Origin: Chloroflexota bacterium
GTDB taxonomy: Bacteria; Chloroflexota; Anaerolineae; Aggregatilineales; Phototrophicaceae
Length of the DNA stretch: 64,000 nt
Reading direction: 5' to 3'
Assembly (NCBI GenBank): GCA_016223085.1
Contig: JACRPS010000008.1
Coordinates: forward strand, 124,001-188,000
The position numbers and the translations under genes are program-made. The notes under the pieces were generated by a model. The model searched no databases and was not told the DNA's origin. It saw only the letters and a program-made list of their open reading frames with translations. Shown one piece after another: positions 1 to 8,720 of the stretch. Positions within the stretch are counted from its first letter, which is position 1, and every line of letters starts with the position of its first letter.

Positions 1-44
1 ACTGTTTGTATTACGTGAATGAAATTGCTTCCCATGAGGACAAC

Positions 45-1511
45 ATGCAACCCCTGTCCGAAACCACCTCATTGATTTTTTCCCATCCTCTGCTCCAGCG
101 TCTTACCCGGCCCCATCCCTCGATTACCGATCCGGCGATTCGCTTTAAATCGCAGCTCCTGGCAGCATTGTTAGGGCTGTTGCTGCTGCTGGATTTTCCG
201 ATTCTGCTGCTGATGTTGGCTGGTATTCTGGGTAGAGCGACAATGGTCAGCACGGTGGCAAGCCTGGGAGTCCTGCTGGCGCAGTACCTGCTGAACCGCG
301 CCGGATTCTACCGCCTGAGTGCCTGGCTGTTGATTCTTACCGTTGTGGTGGCGGTTGTCGTAGCGCCGATGTTTGACCCATCATCTGCGTCAGTTATTTT
401 TTACGCGATGATTATCCCATTGCTGGCAGCTACCTTCTTCCCCGGTCGGGTAGCTGCCTCTGTTTTCGCGCTGCTGATCGCGCTCATTATTGTCTTAAAT
501 CTGCTGTTCCCAGCCTCTACTGCTGACCAGTTCTCGGCCAGCGGCATTCGTTCCACAGCGTTTATCTTCTTTATGTTTCAGGGTGCCTTTCTCTTCGTCC
601 TGGTTTATTCGCGCCATGTGATTGAAACCCGGCGCCGGGCAGAACTGGAAAATCTCAACGCCCAACTGGCACTGAGTAATACTTCTCTGGCAGAAGCGTC
701 CAGGGAAGTACAGGCTTCCGAAGCGAAGTGGCGCGCCATCCTCGCCAATGCGCCGGTTATGATCGCATATACCAAGCTAGACGGGCAGATCGAATTTATC
801 AACAAGGCCGTCGGCGGCACGCTGGAAGAAACCCGGCGTAAGAGTATCTATGATCTCACGCCGCCCGCCGATGTTGAACGGGTGCGCCAGATCGTCGAGC
901 AGGTGATTGAGCGCCGGACGGCGGTCGCCTACGAAGTGATGACGCACAACGCCGAAGGCCAGCCAAGCTGGTTTTCCACCATTGTTGGCCCGGTGGAGGT
1001 GGACGGTCGGGAGGCCGGCCTGACGTTTATCTCCAACGACATCACTGAGCAGATGCGCGCGGCTGAAACGCAGAAACGCCTGCAGCAGCAGATCATTGAC
1101 TCGCAGAAGCAGCTTTTGAAGGAGCTGTCCACGCCGGTGATTCCGATGACCGACCGCGTGATTATCATGCCTATCGTTGGCAGTATTGATTCGTCCCGCG
1201 CGCAGGATATGACGCGCGCCCTGCTGGCCGGAATCAGCGCCAACCGCGCCCGCTACGTCGTGCTGGACGTGACCGGCGTACCGGTGGTAGATACCGGTGT
1301 GGCGCAGCACCTCAGCCGGACGATTCAGGCGGCGCGGCTGAAAGGCGCGCAGACCATCGTCACCGGCATTTCGGATGCCATCGCCGAAACGGTAGTTGAC
1401 CTGGGGCTGGACTGGAGCGGCATCGAAACGCAGCGTGATTTGCAGACCGGGCTGATGTCGGTCATGCGCCGCCTGCGCGAGAGCGAGAAGGCCGAAATCG
1501 CGGCGGGTTAA
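45..1511 (+). CDS. PAS-STAS regulator, RsbR-like, membrane-anchored
   Basis: Likely signalling protein of the RsbR type. The N-terminal ~180 residues hold about five hydrophobic membrane segments, followed by a short linker helix (about 185-220), one PAS domain (about 225-330, starting near WRAILANAPVMIAYT) and a C-terminal STAS domain (about 360-475) with the RsbR-type signature VLDVTGVPVVDTGVA. In the stressosome the STAS threonines are phosphorylated by RsbT; no RsbS or RsbT gene is next to it here, so a stressosome role is inference. The ORF track opens at a TTG at 6, but GAGGA sits 4 bases before the ATG at 45, which I prefer (488 aa). Its stop overlaps the stop of the convergent ABC permease by a few bases. 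Confidence 0.85.
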   Translation: MQPLSETTSLIFSHPLLQRLTRPHPSITDPAIRFKSQLLAALLGLLLLLDFPILLLMLAGILGRATMVSTVASLGVLLAQYLLNRAGFYRLSAWLLILTVVVAVVVAPMFDPSSASVIFYAMIIPLLAATFFPGRVAASVFALLIALIIVLNLLFPASTADQFSASGIRSTAFIFFMFQGAFLFVLVYSRHVIETRRRAELENLNAQLALSNTSLAEASREVQASEAKWRAILANAPVMIAYTKLDGQIEFINKAVGGTLEETRRKSIYDLTPPADVERVRQIVEQVIERRTAVAYEVMTHNAEGQPSWFSTIVGPVEVDGREAGLTFISNDITEQMRAAETQKRLQQQIIDSQKQLLKELSTPVIPMTDRVIIMPIVGSIDSSRAQDMTRALLAGISANRARYVVLDVTGVPVVDTGVAQHLSRTIQAARLKGAQTIVTGISDAIAETVVDLGLDWSGIETQRDLQTGLMSVMRRLRESEKAEIAAG

Positions 1512-3034
1512 CCGCCCAGCACGGCCATCACCACGCGCGGCGTGATGTAGGCTTCGATGGCCGCCGCCAGAATCAGGCCGGGGATGACCAGGCCAATGGC
1601 GATGCGAATCGTGTCCGCCAGCGCCGCCGTCCACGCCTGTCCGACCGTCAGACCGCGCGGCGGTTTGGTTACCACCGAACCCAGGTGGAAAGCGGCTGCC
1701 GTCGCCAGCACGATCACCGGGATTTCGATGACGCCATGCGTGAGCACGCCTGCGACCAGAAACGCAGGATTGAGACCGGCGATCATCACCTGGCTGAACA
1801 GATAGCCGAGTACCACGTATACCGCCGGTGTCAGCACCAGCGCCGCCACGCCAAAGGTGAACATACTCAGCAGCGCCGCCGCCAGCAGGATACGCCCGTT
1901 CTGCCACAGGATGAAGCGGAAGCTGCCGGTTTGCGTCGAAATATCCAGATATTGCGACAGGTTGATCGGCATATCGCTGACCGAGCCGGTGGCGATCAAC
2001 GGCAGCCGCCATTCCTCGCGCTGGCCGACGATCACGCCCGCGACCAGCGCCAGCAGGAACACGCCGATGGTGACGAGAATCGCCGGACGCAGCCGCGCCA
2101 CGCTGCCCAACACTCCCCGCCGATACCAGTCCAGCAGCGACCGCGCCGGCGCGCCGGTGGCGTCCACACCGCGCACCTGCCGCCAGACTCGCCGGACGGT
2201 CGCCCTGATGTTCAGCGAGTCAATCGTGCGACCCAGCAGTTCTTCCCGGTTGAAGATGCTGTTGCCCACCCGCAGCAGCAGAATCACGACGACGACCATG
2301 CCGACGATGATCGCCCACAGCGCGCCGATACCGGCAGGCGATTCCGCGTCCGGCGCAAGGAACATGATCGCGCTTTCACCCTGAATCAGCAGCGTCATCG
2401 GGATGATGATGAAGCTGGCAAGTAAATTGGCGGCGCGGGTGCTGGTCGTCTGGCTGGACACCACGACCGCGCCCGTTACCATCACCAGCGCCTGCACCGT
2501 CGTCAGGATGACAATCTGTGCCACCAGCATCGGCTGGGGCCGCCATGCCAGATCGCCAAAGACAAGGCTGCCCAGGTAAACGGCCATGCCGCCGAAACTG
2601 GACACCAGCGGCGGAATCATGGCCGACAGCGTTTTGCCGATGTATAGTTCGGTGTTGGTCAGCGGTGTGGACAGCAGCGGTTCCAGGCTGCGGCGCTCTT
2701 TTTCACCGACAAACGTTTCCAGCGCGATTACCAGCGAAATCGAAATCGGGAAGAAGCCAACGATCATCAGCAGGAACGGAATCGTGCGCTCACCGATCAA
2801 CTCCGCGCCGTAACCGGCGACGAACTCCACAAACTGCCCGGCCACAAACTGCGCCAGAAACGGGAACAGGAAGGTGAGGATGACAATCGGCGCGATGATA
2901 CGCCAGTCGCGGAAACTGTCGCGCACTTCGCGCCGGGTGATGATGAGCGCGTTGCCCATCGTCCAGCGCAGGTTGGCCCACCAGCCGAGCGCTTCGGTCC
3001 TCATCGTCGGCGTGTTAACCGTTGTAGTTGCCAT
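1508..3034 (-). CDS. ABC-2 type permease with C-terminal SpoIIM-like domain
   Basis: Membrane subunit of an ABC exporter, 508 aa. The first ~250 residues are a typical ABC-2/NatB-like permease: one N-terminal TM after the REVRDSFRD segment, a loop containing GEKERRSLEPLLSTPL, then a cluster of TM helices. After a soluble linker (about 265-310) comes a second membrane block with the SpoIIM/DUF95 look, including the HGVIEIPVIVLATAAAFHLG segment. ABC-2 permeases are usually 250-400 aa, so this is read as a fusion. GGAGG lies 9 bases before the ATG. The gene overlaps the end of the ATPase gene by 20 bases, which points to translational coupling. Substrate cannot be told from sequence. Confidence 0.85.
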   Translation of the reverse strand: MATTTVNTPTMRTEALGWWANLRWTMGNALIITRREVRDSFRDWRIIAPIVILTFLFPFLAQFVAGQFVEFVAGYGAELIGERTIPFLLMIVGFFPISISLVIALETFVGEKERRSLEPLLSTPLTNTELYIGKTLSAMIPPLVSSFGGMAVYLGSLVFGDLAWRPQPMLVAQIVILTTVQALVMVTGAVVVSSQTTSTRAANLLASFIIIPMTLLIQGESAIMFLAPDAESPAGIGALWAIIVGMVVVVILLLRVGNSIFNREELLGRTIDSLNIRATVRRVWRQVRGVDATGAPARSLLDWYRRGVLGSVARLRPAILVTIGVFLLALVAGVIVGQREEWRLPLIATGSVSDMPINLSQYLDISTQTGSFRFILWQNGRILLAAALLSMFTFGVAALVLTPAVYVVLGYLFSQVMIAGLNPAFLVAGVLTHGVIEIPVIVLATAAAFHLGSVVTKPPRGLTVGQAWTAALADTIRIAIGLVIPGLILAAAIEAYITPRVVMAVLGG

Positions 3035-3962
3035 TGGCCGCGCCTCCCTCGTCTTCCTTCACCACCTGCAAATAAATATCCTCCAGCGTCTGCGACACCG
3101 GCGCCAGCGTCACTACGTCCACGCCCAGACCGGCCACGCGGCGCAGCAGCGCCGGATTGGTCACGGTCGGGTCGGGCACGCGGTAGCGAATCCAGGTGTC
3201 TCCTGCATCCTCGACTGTCACCAGATCGGCAATATCTTTCACCAGACCGTTAAACGGCGCGGCGGTGCGTAGTTCCATCACCGGGTCGCCCACAAACTGC
3301 CGCGCCAGTTCGTCAAACGAGCCGTGCGCCACGATGCGCCCGTTCCGAATAATGGCGATGTCGTCCGCCAGGCTTTGCGCTTCGGTCAGGTTGTGGGTGG
3401 TAATCAGGAAGGTACGTTCGTCGCGCTGAAGTTCAATGATCGCGTCGCGCACCAGCTTGGCGCTGAGGGGGTCCATCGCGGAAGTCGGTTCGTCCAGCAG
3501 CAGCACCGGCGGGTTATGCAGCATCGCGCGCACCAGCGCCAGCTTTTGTTTCATACCTTTGGAATACTCGCCCAGGCGTTTGTCCAGCGCGCTGGTCAGC
3601 CCAAAGCGCTCCATCAGGTTCAGCGCCCGGCGTCGGCGTTCGGTGGCGTCCAGCCGGTAGACGCGCCCGAAGAAATCGAGATACTCAACCGCCTTCATGC
3701 GCTCGTACAGACCGTGCTGTTCCGTCAGCACGCCCACATGCGCCCGCACCTGCGCCGGCTGCTCGATCACGCTGTAACCGGCCACCCTGGCCCAGCCGGA
3801 CGTGGGCGCGAGGATGCTGGTTAACATGCGGACGGTCGTAGTTTTGCCCGCGCCGTTTGGTCCCAGCAGCGCCAGCACACTGCCGGTGGGGATGGTCAGG
3901 GACACCCGATCTACCGCCAGAAACTCGTCAAAACATTTGGTTAACTCAACCGCTTCAATCAT
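3015..3962 (-). CDS. ABC transporter ATP-binding protein
   Basis: Nucleotide-binding subunit paired with the downstream permease. 315 aa: Walker A GPNGAGKTT near residue 34, signature YSKGMKQKLALVRAM, Walker B VLLLDEPTSAMDP and the switch histidine in LITTHNL. The layout matches the NatA/CcmA class of exporters, with a C-terminal ~90-residue extension after the ATPase core. It is the first gene of a two-gene operon; the permease start lies inside its last codons. The exported substrate is unknown; antibiotic, lipid or sodium export are all possible for this class. Confidence 0.93.
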   Translation of the reverse strand: MIEAVELTKCFDEFLAVDRVSLTIPTGSVLALLGPNGAGKTTTVRMLTSILAPTSGWARVAGYSVIEQPAQVRAHVGVLTEQHGLYERMKAVEYLDFFGRVYRLDATERRRRALNLMERFGLTSALDKRLGEYSKGMKQKLALVRAMLHNPPVLLLDEPTSAMDPLSAKLVRDAIIELQRDERTFLITTHNLTEAQSLADDIAIIRNGRIVAHGSFDELARQFVGDPVMELRTAAPFNGLVKDIADLVTVEDAGDTWIRYRVPDPTVTNPALLRRVAGLGVDVVTLAPVSQTLEDIYLQVVKEDEGGAANGNYNG

Positions 3963-4130
3963 CGGCTTTACCTGCTTTTAGAAACATCATTCGCCTGCCG
4001 TCATTGTACAGGAAATGTTGTCACCCGCGCCCCCTGCTTTTGGTGGGGGAATAGGACGACAGCTACAGGTTCATTGTAGGACGGAATACAGGTGGAGGGG
4101 GTTAAGGTTGGGGCAAATCCCCGCTGAATT

Positions 4131-4160
4131 AAAAAGTGCGGGATAGGTTCTATCCCGCAC
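4131..4160 (-). terminator. intrinsic terminator after the RRM gene
   Basis: A perfect 11-bp stem (GTGCGGGATAG / CTATCCCGCAC) with a 3-base loop at 4136-4160. On the minus strand it is followed by TTTTTAATT, the classic Rho-independent form, about 50 bases after the stop of the minus-strand RRM gene. Confidence 0.9.
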
Positions 4161-4209
4161 CGTTGTGATTAGCCTTGAGTCGGTTTTATCCGACGAAAAG
4201 CAGAACCGA

Positions 4210-4542
4210 TTACCGGCTGTAGCGCCGGCTGCCGGAATTGCCACCCCGGCGGTCGCCGCCGTAACCACCGCCAAAGCCGCCGCCCGAACGCTCTTCACGC
4301 GGGCGCGCTTCGTTCACGGTCAGGTTGCGGCCATCAATCATGTGCCCATTGAAGCGCTTGATCGCTTCCTGGGCCTGTTCATTCGTGCTCATTTCGACAA
4401 AGCCGAAGCCCTTCGGGCGGCCCGTGTCACGGTCGGTGATTAACGCGACGCTTTCAACTTCGCCGACCTGGGCAAACAGCTCACGGATTTGAGTTTCATT
4501 GGTGTCGTAAGACAGATTACCGACGTACAACTTCTTAGCCAT
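4210..4542 (-). CDS. RRM-domain RNA-binding protein (copy 1)
   Basis: Small single-RRM protein of 110 aa, like the glycine-rich RNA-binding proteins of cyanobacteria and Chloroflexota that are often cold- or stress-induced and bind single-stranded RNA. RNP2 is KLYVGNL near residue 4, RNP1 is KGFGFVEM near residue 44, and the tail is rich in Gly, Arg and Ser (GGGFGGGYGGDRRGG). AGGAG lies 6 bases before the ATG. It is monocistronic, with its own terminator, and has a close paralogue at 10.7 kb. Regulation by cold is family knowledge, not visible here. Confidence 0.95.
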   Translation of the reverse strand: MAKKLYVGNLSYDTNETQIRELFAQVGEVESVALITDRDTGRPKGFGFVEMSTNEQAQEAIKRFNGHMIDGRNLTVNEARPREERSGGGFGGGYGGDRRGGNSGSRRYSR

Positions 4543-5019
4543 TGCGTACTCCTGTACAGATAGAAAAAGACGTTGAGTCGTGATAAAGGGGTAAGTGCTG
4601 TTAGGCTGCGATTACATGTAGGATAGGGTCGGCCCATCACTTACGTGTTTTACCACGACTGAAGTTTGAATAGAGACGGAAATCAGTTCTGGCGCAATCG
4701 AGAAACAGGGGTCTTGTCAGAAAATCAACAGGAGCACGGTTGCTAAATTAGGCAAGAGGATTTGTGAACTCTATCATTTAGAATTATCTCACATCCTGAA
4801 CGCATTACAAGGGGCAATATGGCGCCGCGTGCTTTTTGGTAGGAACGGTAGCTGGGCAACCCTGTCACTCCTGCCTGATTGCAGGACGGAATAGAGATGC
4901 GGGAGTCAAGGAACTGGAAACCGCAGCAACGGGTGAGCAATTTCAAAACTGGCTGCTCCATCTGTATTAAATTGACATATAATATGATAAATAAAATTGT
5001 TACGAAAAGGAGATGCGCG
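4543..5019. other. divergent intergenic region, 477 bp
   Basis: AT-richer than its surroundings and holds the start regions of the RRM gene (minus) and the large membrane protein gene (plus). I see no convincing ORF. A TTGACA directly followed by TATAAT at 4972-4983 has no spacer, so it cannot serve as a normal promoter pair, though TATAAT may be a -10 on its own. A short sequence ATTGCAGGACGGAATA near 4878 resembles ATTGTAGGACGGAATA near 4073, on the far side of the RRM gene. Confidence 0.5.
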
Positions 5020-7320
5020 ATGGTTGGCAAACGAGGAGATCCGCCAGGAACGTTGACATCCCTGCTTTCACGATTTGGTTCTTCTGATCGTCCGGTCACG
5101 CCCCGTTACTCACCCCGTCAGACTACTCTAAAATGGTACAACTTCGTCCAGATGCTGCTGATCCTGCCGATCCCCATCATCGGCGTCGGGGGCTTGATGT
5201 TAACAACAACCCTCATCCTGCTTGGGCCCGCGTATGACCGACCGCTGACGCTGCTGCTAATGGGTGGGGCCATCATCTGGGGTTGCATTTACTGGCTGCT
5301 GCTGCCCCGCGATACGTCACAGGGCACCGCTGCGTCACCGCCCATCACGCTTTTCCCAACAACACGTGGGAAACCAGCAGAGCTATCCAGCACCACAGCC
5401 GGACAATTAGAGCTTCCGATTCAGCGACCAGCCACGACCGCTGAGCCTGTCCCAAGAACGGAATTCTATCTGACGCTGCTGCGGTTCGCAGCAGCCATCC
5501 TTGCCGCCGGGTTGTTTTTCCTGGCGCTAGCGCTCATCATCAAACAAACTGCTACGGTGAACGCAGGCCATTTGCTCATTATCGGCGCCAGCGTCGGCGT
5601 TTTCCCGCTGTCATTTATTGCCTACCGTGCCTTTCGCAGCGACCAACGTACCCAACGGCTGGAAGAAGACTTTGAACTGCTGGGCATGGAAAAAACCAGA
5701 GTGCAGGCTTTGCAATCGTATAAAGTGTGGGATTATGCGGTCCACATTTTGATGGCGGTTCTGTTTACCCTCATCGGGCTGGCCGTGTTGTTCACCGATC
5801 TCGACCCTAGTGCAACCGGTCAAGGGACAGGAATAGCCGGTTTTATCAACCAGTTAATTCCTGATGCTTCCACGCAAACGACAAGAACAGCAACCATTCT
5901 TGATCTGCTCACCATTAACGCTAACTCGCTGATAGCGATGCAATATGGGGTGCTTGGCGCATATTTATTCGCGGTTCAATTGATCTACCGCCGGTATACC
6001 ATGTACGATCTGCATCCAACGGTCTATATGTACTGCGGTTTAACCATTCTGGCAGGTTTAATCTTTAACTATGTTGCCTTTGAAACGATCTTTTCACTGT
6101 CGCCACCAACCGGCGGGGAGTTGGCCGGCGCAGGTAAAGGCATTACTGCCATCATTGCCTTCGCGTTAGGCTTCTTTCCGTATCTGGCAATTCGCTGGCT
6201 TGATCGCGTCGCGTATCGAACCCTTAATATCGGACAGCGCCGTGCGGAAGACCTGCCGCTCGGTCTGCTGGACGGCGTAAGCGATCTGCATGAAACACGC
6301 CTGCGCGATACCGGTATTGACAACATCCAGAACCTGGCTTCAGTGGATATTGCCATGCTGCTTCTGAATACCAACTTCAGCGCCCAGGAGGTGATTGACT
6401 GGATTGATCAGTCCATTCTCTACCTGCACCTTGATCCCAGCGAAATTTCCGGTTTCCGCCGGGTTGGCATTCGTACTGTGTCGGATTTTCATGACATCTG
6501 GAAACCCTGCTATGGTGTACGACCAAAACCGAATGGCGCATCTGCCGATCCAAATGCATCTGCGGGCAGCGACCAGACGACTGAAAACGGTCTGACGGAT
6601 TTACGAAAGGAACTTGCGCTGCGCTTCCAGAGTACACCGGAGCGGCTGGATACCCTGTATGCGGCCACTCTACAGGGGACTAATCTTCACTACGTTCTTG
6701 TCTACTGGAAAAATGCGAAGGACTGGCATTCAAAGACGAGCGCCCTCAATCTGCTTGCCCGTTATAACACGACGCTTGAGTATGCGGCGCAGAATTACAT
6801 TTCCAAAACGCCGTTGGAATGGTGGGAGGAGGCGGAAGACTATCGCCAACGTTACCGGGAGGAAACTGAGGAAGAACCCACCTTCACGAACCCAATGTCG
6901 GTTCTGGGCTTGGCTTACCTAAGATGGACTCGCACTGAATTGAAAGACAGTGCCGAAGCCTATCTCGCAGCCTTACAGGGGCTGCAAAACATCCGGGATC
7001 AAGTCACTACCAACAGCCTGCCGAGTCTGGCGCAGGACCTGTTACAGTCTGCTCTGGCACAACTACCCAAAGCAGGCATAACCATGCCCCAGGAAGGGCT
7101 GGAGAGTGCGCTGGAAACGATCAAACAGGCGCTTCTATTGAGCCTTGAAATGGCCGAAGCGGGTGTCAAACTGGCGCCGCAGGTCTTGGAAGGTTATGAG
7201 GACAGCCTGGCGCAAATCAAAGAGCAGGTGGACAAGTCGGAGACCCTAAAACCGAAATTTGAGGAGGTTCTGCTCCGCTACCAGTCCCTGAAAGAAAAAC
7301 TGAACCCAGCCAATCCTTAA
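5020..7320 (+). CDS. large multi-pass membrane protein, function unknown
   Basis: I do not recognise this 766-aa protein. The first ~380 residues contain about eight or nine hydrophobic segments (for example MLLILPIPIIGVGGLML, LTILAGLIFNYVAF). Then a soluble part of ~380 residues begins with a stretch that looks like tandem helix-hairpin-helix or DUF4332-like units (LLDGVSDLHETRLRDTGIDNI, then SGFRRVGIRTVSDF) and ends in helical, glutamate-rich sequence. The ORF track starts at 4879, but AAGGAG 5 bases before the ATG at 5020 sets the start. It stands alone, divergent from the RRM gene. The helix-hairpin-helix reading is tentative. Confidence 0.8.
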   Translation: MVGKRGDPPGTLTSLLSRFGSSDRPVTPRYSPRQTTLKWYNFVQMLLILPIPIIGVGGLMLTTTLILLGPAYDRPLTLLLMGGAIIWGCIYWLLLPRDTSQGTAASPPITLFPTTRGKPAELSSTTAGQLELPIQRPATTAEPVPRTEFYLTLLRFAAAILAAGLFFLALALIIKQTATVNAGHLLIIGASVGVFPLSFIAYRAFRSDQRTQRLEEDFELLGMEKTRVQALQSYKVWDYAVHILMAVLFTLIGLAVLFTDLDPSATGQGTGIAGFINQLIPDASTQTTRTATILDLLTINANSLIAMQYGVLGAYLFAVQLIYRRYTMYDLHPTVYMYCGLTILAGLIFNYVAFETIFSLSPPTGGELAGAGKGITAIIAFALGFFPYLAIRWLDRVAYRTLNIGQRRAEDLPLGLLDGVSDLHETRLRDTGIDNIQNLASVDIAMLLLNTNFSAQEVIDWIDQSILYLHLDPSEISGFRRVGIRTVSDFHDIWKPCYGVRPKPNGASADPNASAGSDQTTENGLTDLRKELALRFQSTPERLDTLYAATLQGTNLHYVLVYWKNAKDWHSKTSALNLLARYNTTLEYAAQNYISKTPLEWWEEAEDYRQRYREETEEEPTFTNPMSVLGLAYLRWTRTELKDSAEAYLAALQGLQNIRDQVTTNSLPSLAQDLLQSALAQLPKAGITMPQEGLESALETIKQALLLSLEMAEAGVKLAPQVLEGYEDSLAQIKEQVDKSETLKPKFEEVLLRYQSLKEKLNPANP

Positions 7321-7451
7321 AAAGACGTTGTTGCTCCGGTTGGGGCGCGTGGTTGAGCGCTGTTACGTGCCAGGATAAGGCTTTGCTTGGCGGCGCTAGA
7401 TGGTAAAAGGCATCCGGCAGGCGGTATGGCGGTGTTGGTGGAATAAAAACC

Positions 7452-7479
7452 GTAGGGGCGGGTCTGAGACCCGTCCTAC
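7452..7479. repeat. family 1 palindrome, copy 1 (GTCTGAGAC core)
   Basis: GTAGGGGCGGGTCTGAGACC... with a complementary right half that is one base short. Lies in the 230-bp gap between the convergent membrane-protein gene and the M42 peptidase gene. The following bases to 7540 contain a CTTTGCGTT / CCTCTGTGTT stretch similar to the arm of the composite element at 8613. Confidence 0.85.
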
Positions 7480-7550
7480 ACCATAACCTCTTTACGCCTT
7501 TGCGTTAAAAATCTTCCCTGTGCCTCTGTGTTATGCTTTTGGCTTTCGTC

Positions 7551-8600
7551 TTATCGCGGTACGAAGTCGGTTTCCGGCATCAGACTGCGCACAAAGGCCG
7601 CGATCAGCCGCGCCGCGTGGTCCACGTCGGAGAGTTGCACCATTTCGTTGGGCGAGTGCATGTAGCGGTTGGGAATCGACACCACCGCTGATGCCACGCC
7701 GCCCCGGCTGCGGTGAATCACGTCCGCGTCCGTGCCGGAGGTGGCCGCATGTACCTTGACGGTGTAGGGAATACCCGCGCGCTCGGCAGTTTCGATCAGG
7801 CGCTCAACCATAAGCGGGTTATTGACTGACCCCACGCCCAGCGCCGGGCCGCCGCCGAGTTTGGCTTCGCCCCGGAATTTCCGGTCGGCGTGCGGATAAT
7901 CGGTCGCGTGGCACACGTCCACCGCAATTGCCACCTGCGGTTCGTAGGTAAACGCGGCGGTGTACGCGCCGGCGAAGGAAATCTCCTCCTGCGTGGTGGC
8001 AACCGCAGCGACCGTCGCCGCCGGGCGCTCTGCCGCCAACAGGCGCAGTGCTTCCAGCACGGTGTACGCGCCGATGCGGTCGTCCAGGCTGCGCGACACG
8101 ATGCGCCCGTTGGGCAGTTCCACTACGCCGCCGTCAATCACGCCGACCGTCCCGACGCGCACCTGTTCCAGCGCCTCGGCGCGTTTGCTCACGCCAATGT
8201 CAATCCACAGGTCTTCGATCTTGCTGGCTTTGTCGCGCTCGTCGGGCTTCATCAGGTGAATCGCCTTCTTGCCGACTACGCCGATCACGTCGCCCTGCTT
8301 GCCTAGCAGGCGGATGCGCTGCCCGACCAGCACCTGCGCGTCCCAGCCACCGACATTGGTGAAGTACAGGAAGCCGTCGTCGTCAATGTAGGTGACGATG
8401 ATACCGATCTCGTCCACGTGGCCGGCCAGCAGCACACGCGGCGCGCCGCCATTCAGCACGGCGTAGCTGTTGCCACGCACGTCTACATGAATTACGTCCG
8501 CCAGCGCCGCCGCTTCTTCACGCCAGACACGCGCCGGGCGTTCTTCAGCGTTGGATGGGCCGGGGGCGGACAGCAGCCGTTTGAGAAAATCGAGAGACAT
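7551..8600 (-). CDS. M42 family metallo-aminopeptidase
   Basis: Cytoplasmic dinuclear-metal aminopeptidase of the M42 (glutamyl aminopeptidase / endoglucanase M) family, 349 aa, the usual length. Metal and catalytic motifs are all present: GHVDEIG, DDRIGAY, QEEISFAGA and HAATSGTDAD. It trims peptides released by proteases. The ORF track begins 63 bases upstream, inside the repeat element; the ATG at 8600 (MSLDFLKRLL) matches the family start, though its Shine-Dalgarno is weak. No operon partner: lgt upstream is separated by a repeat of ~100 bp. Confidence 0.93.
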   Translation of the reverse strand: MSLDFLKRLLSAPGPSNAEERPARVWREEAAALADVIHVDVRGNSYAVLNGGAPRVLLAGHVDEIGIIVTYIDDDGFLYFTNVGGWDAQVLVGQRIRLLGKQGDVIGVVGKKAIHLMKPDERDKASKIEDLWIDIGVSKRAEALEQVRVGTVGVIDGGVVELPNGRIVSRSLDDRIGAYTVLEALRLLAAERPAATVAAVATTQEEISFAGAYTAAFTYEPQVAIAVDVCHATDYPHADRKFRGEAKLGGGPALGVGSVNNPLMVERLIETAERAGIPYTVKVHAATSGTDADVIHRSRGGVASAVVSIPNRYMHSPNEMVQLSDVDHAARLIAAFVRSLMPETDFVPR

Positions 8601-8612
8601 TATTATTTTTCT

Positions 8613-8710
8613 AACCGCCAAGACGCCAAGAACGATAGACCAGCACAGGTAGGGACACGGCATGCCGTGTCCCTACGATAAATCTTGGCGTCCTCTGTGT
8701 CTTGGCGGTT
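8613..8710. repeat. composite inverted-repeat element enclosing a family 1 palindrome
   Basis: Outer arms AACCGCCAAGAC (8613-8624) and GTCTTGGCGGTT (8699-8710) are perfect inverted repeats, and an inner pair GCCAAGA / TCTTGGC adds to the stem with a 9-base bulge on the right. The family 1 palindrome at 8649-8676 sits in the middle. The whole fills the gap between the M42 gene and lgt. Confidence 0.8.
8649..8676. repeat. family 1 palindrome, copy 2 (ACGGCATGCCGT core)
   Basis: Perfect 28-bp palindrome GTAGGGACACGGCA and its complement, nested inside the inverted repeat at 8613-8710. Confidence 0.9.
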
Positions 8711-8720
8711 CAATCTATGC

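Noticed and set aside
4972-4983. TTGACA directly followed by TATAAT as a promoter
   Set aside because: The two hexamers have no spacer, whereas a sigma-70 promoter needs about 17 bases.
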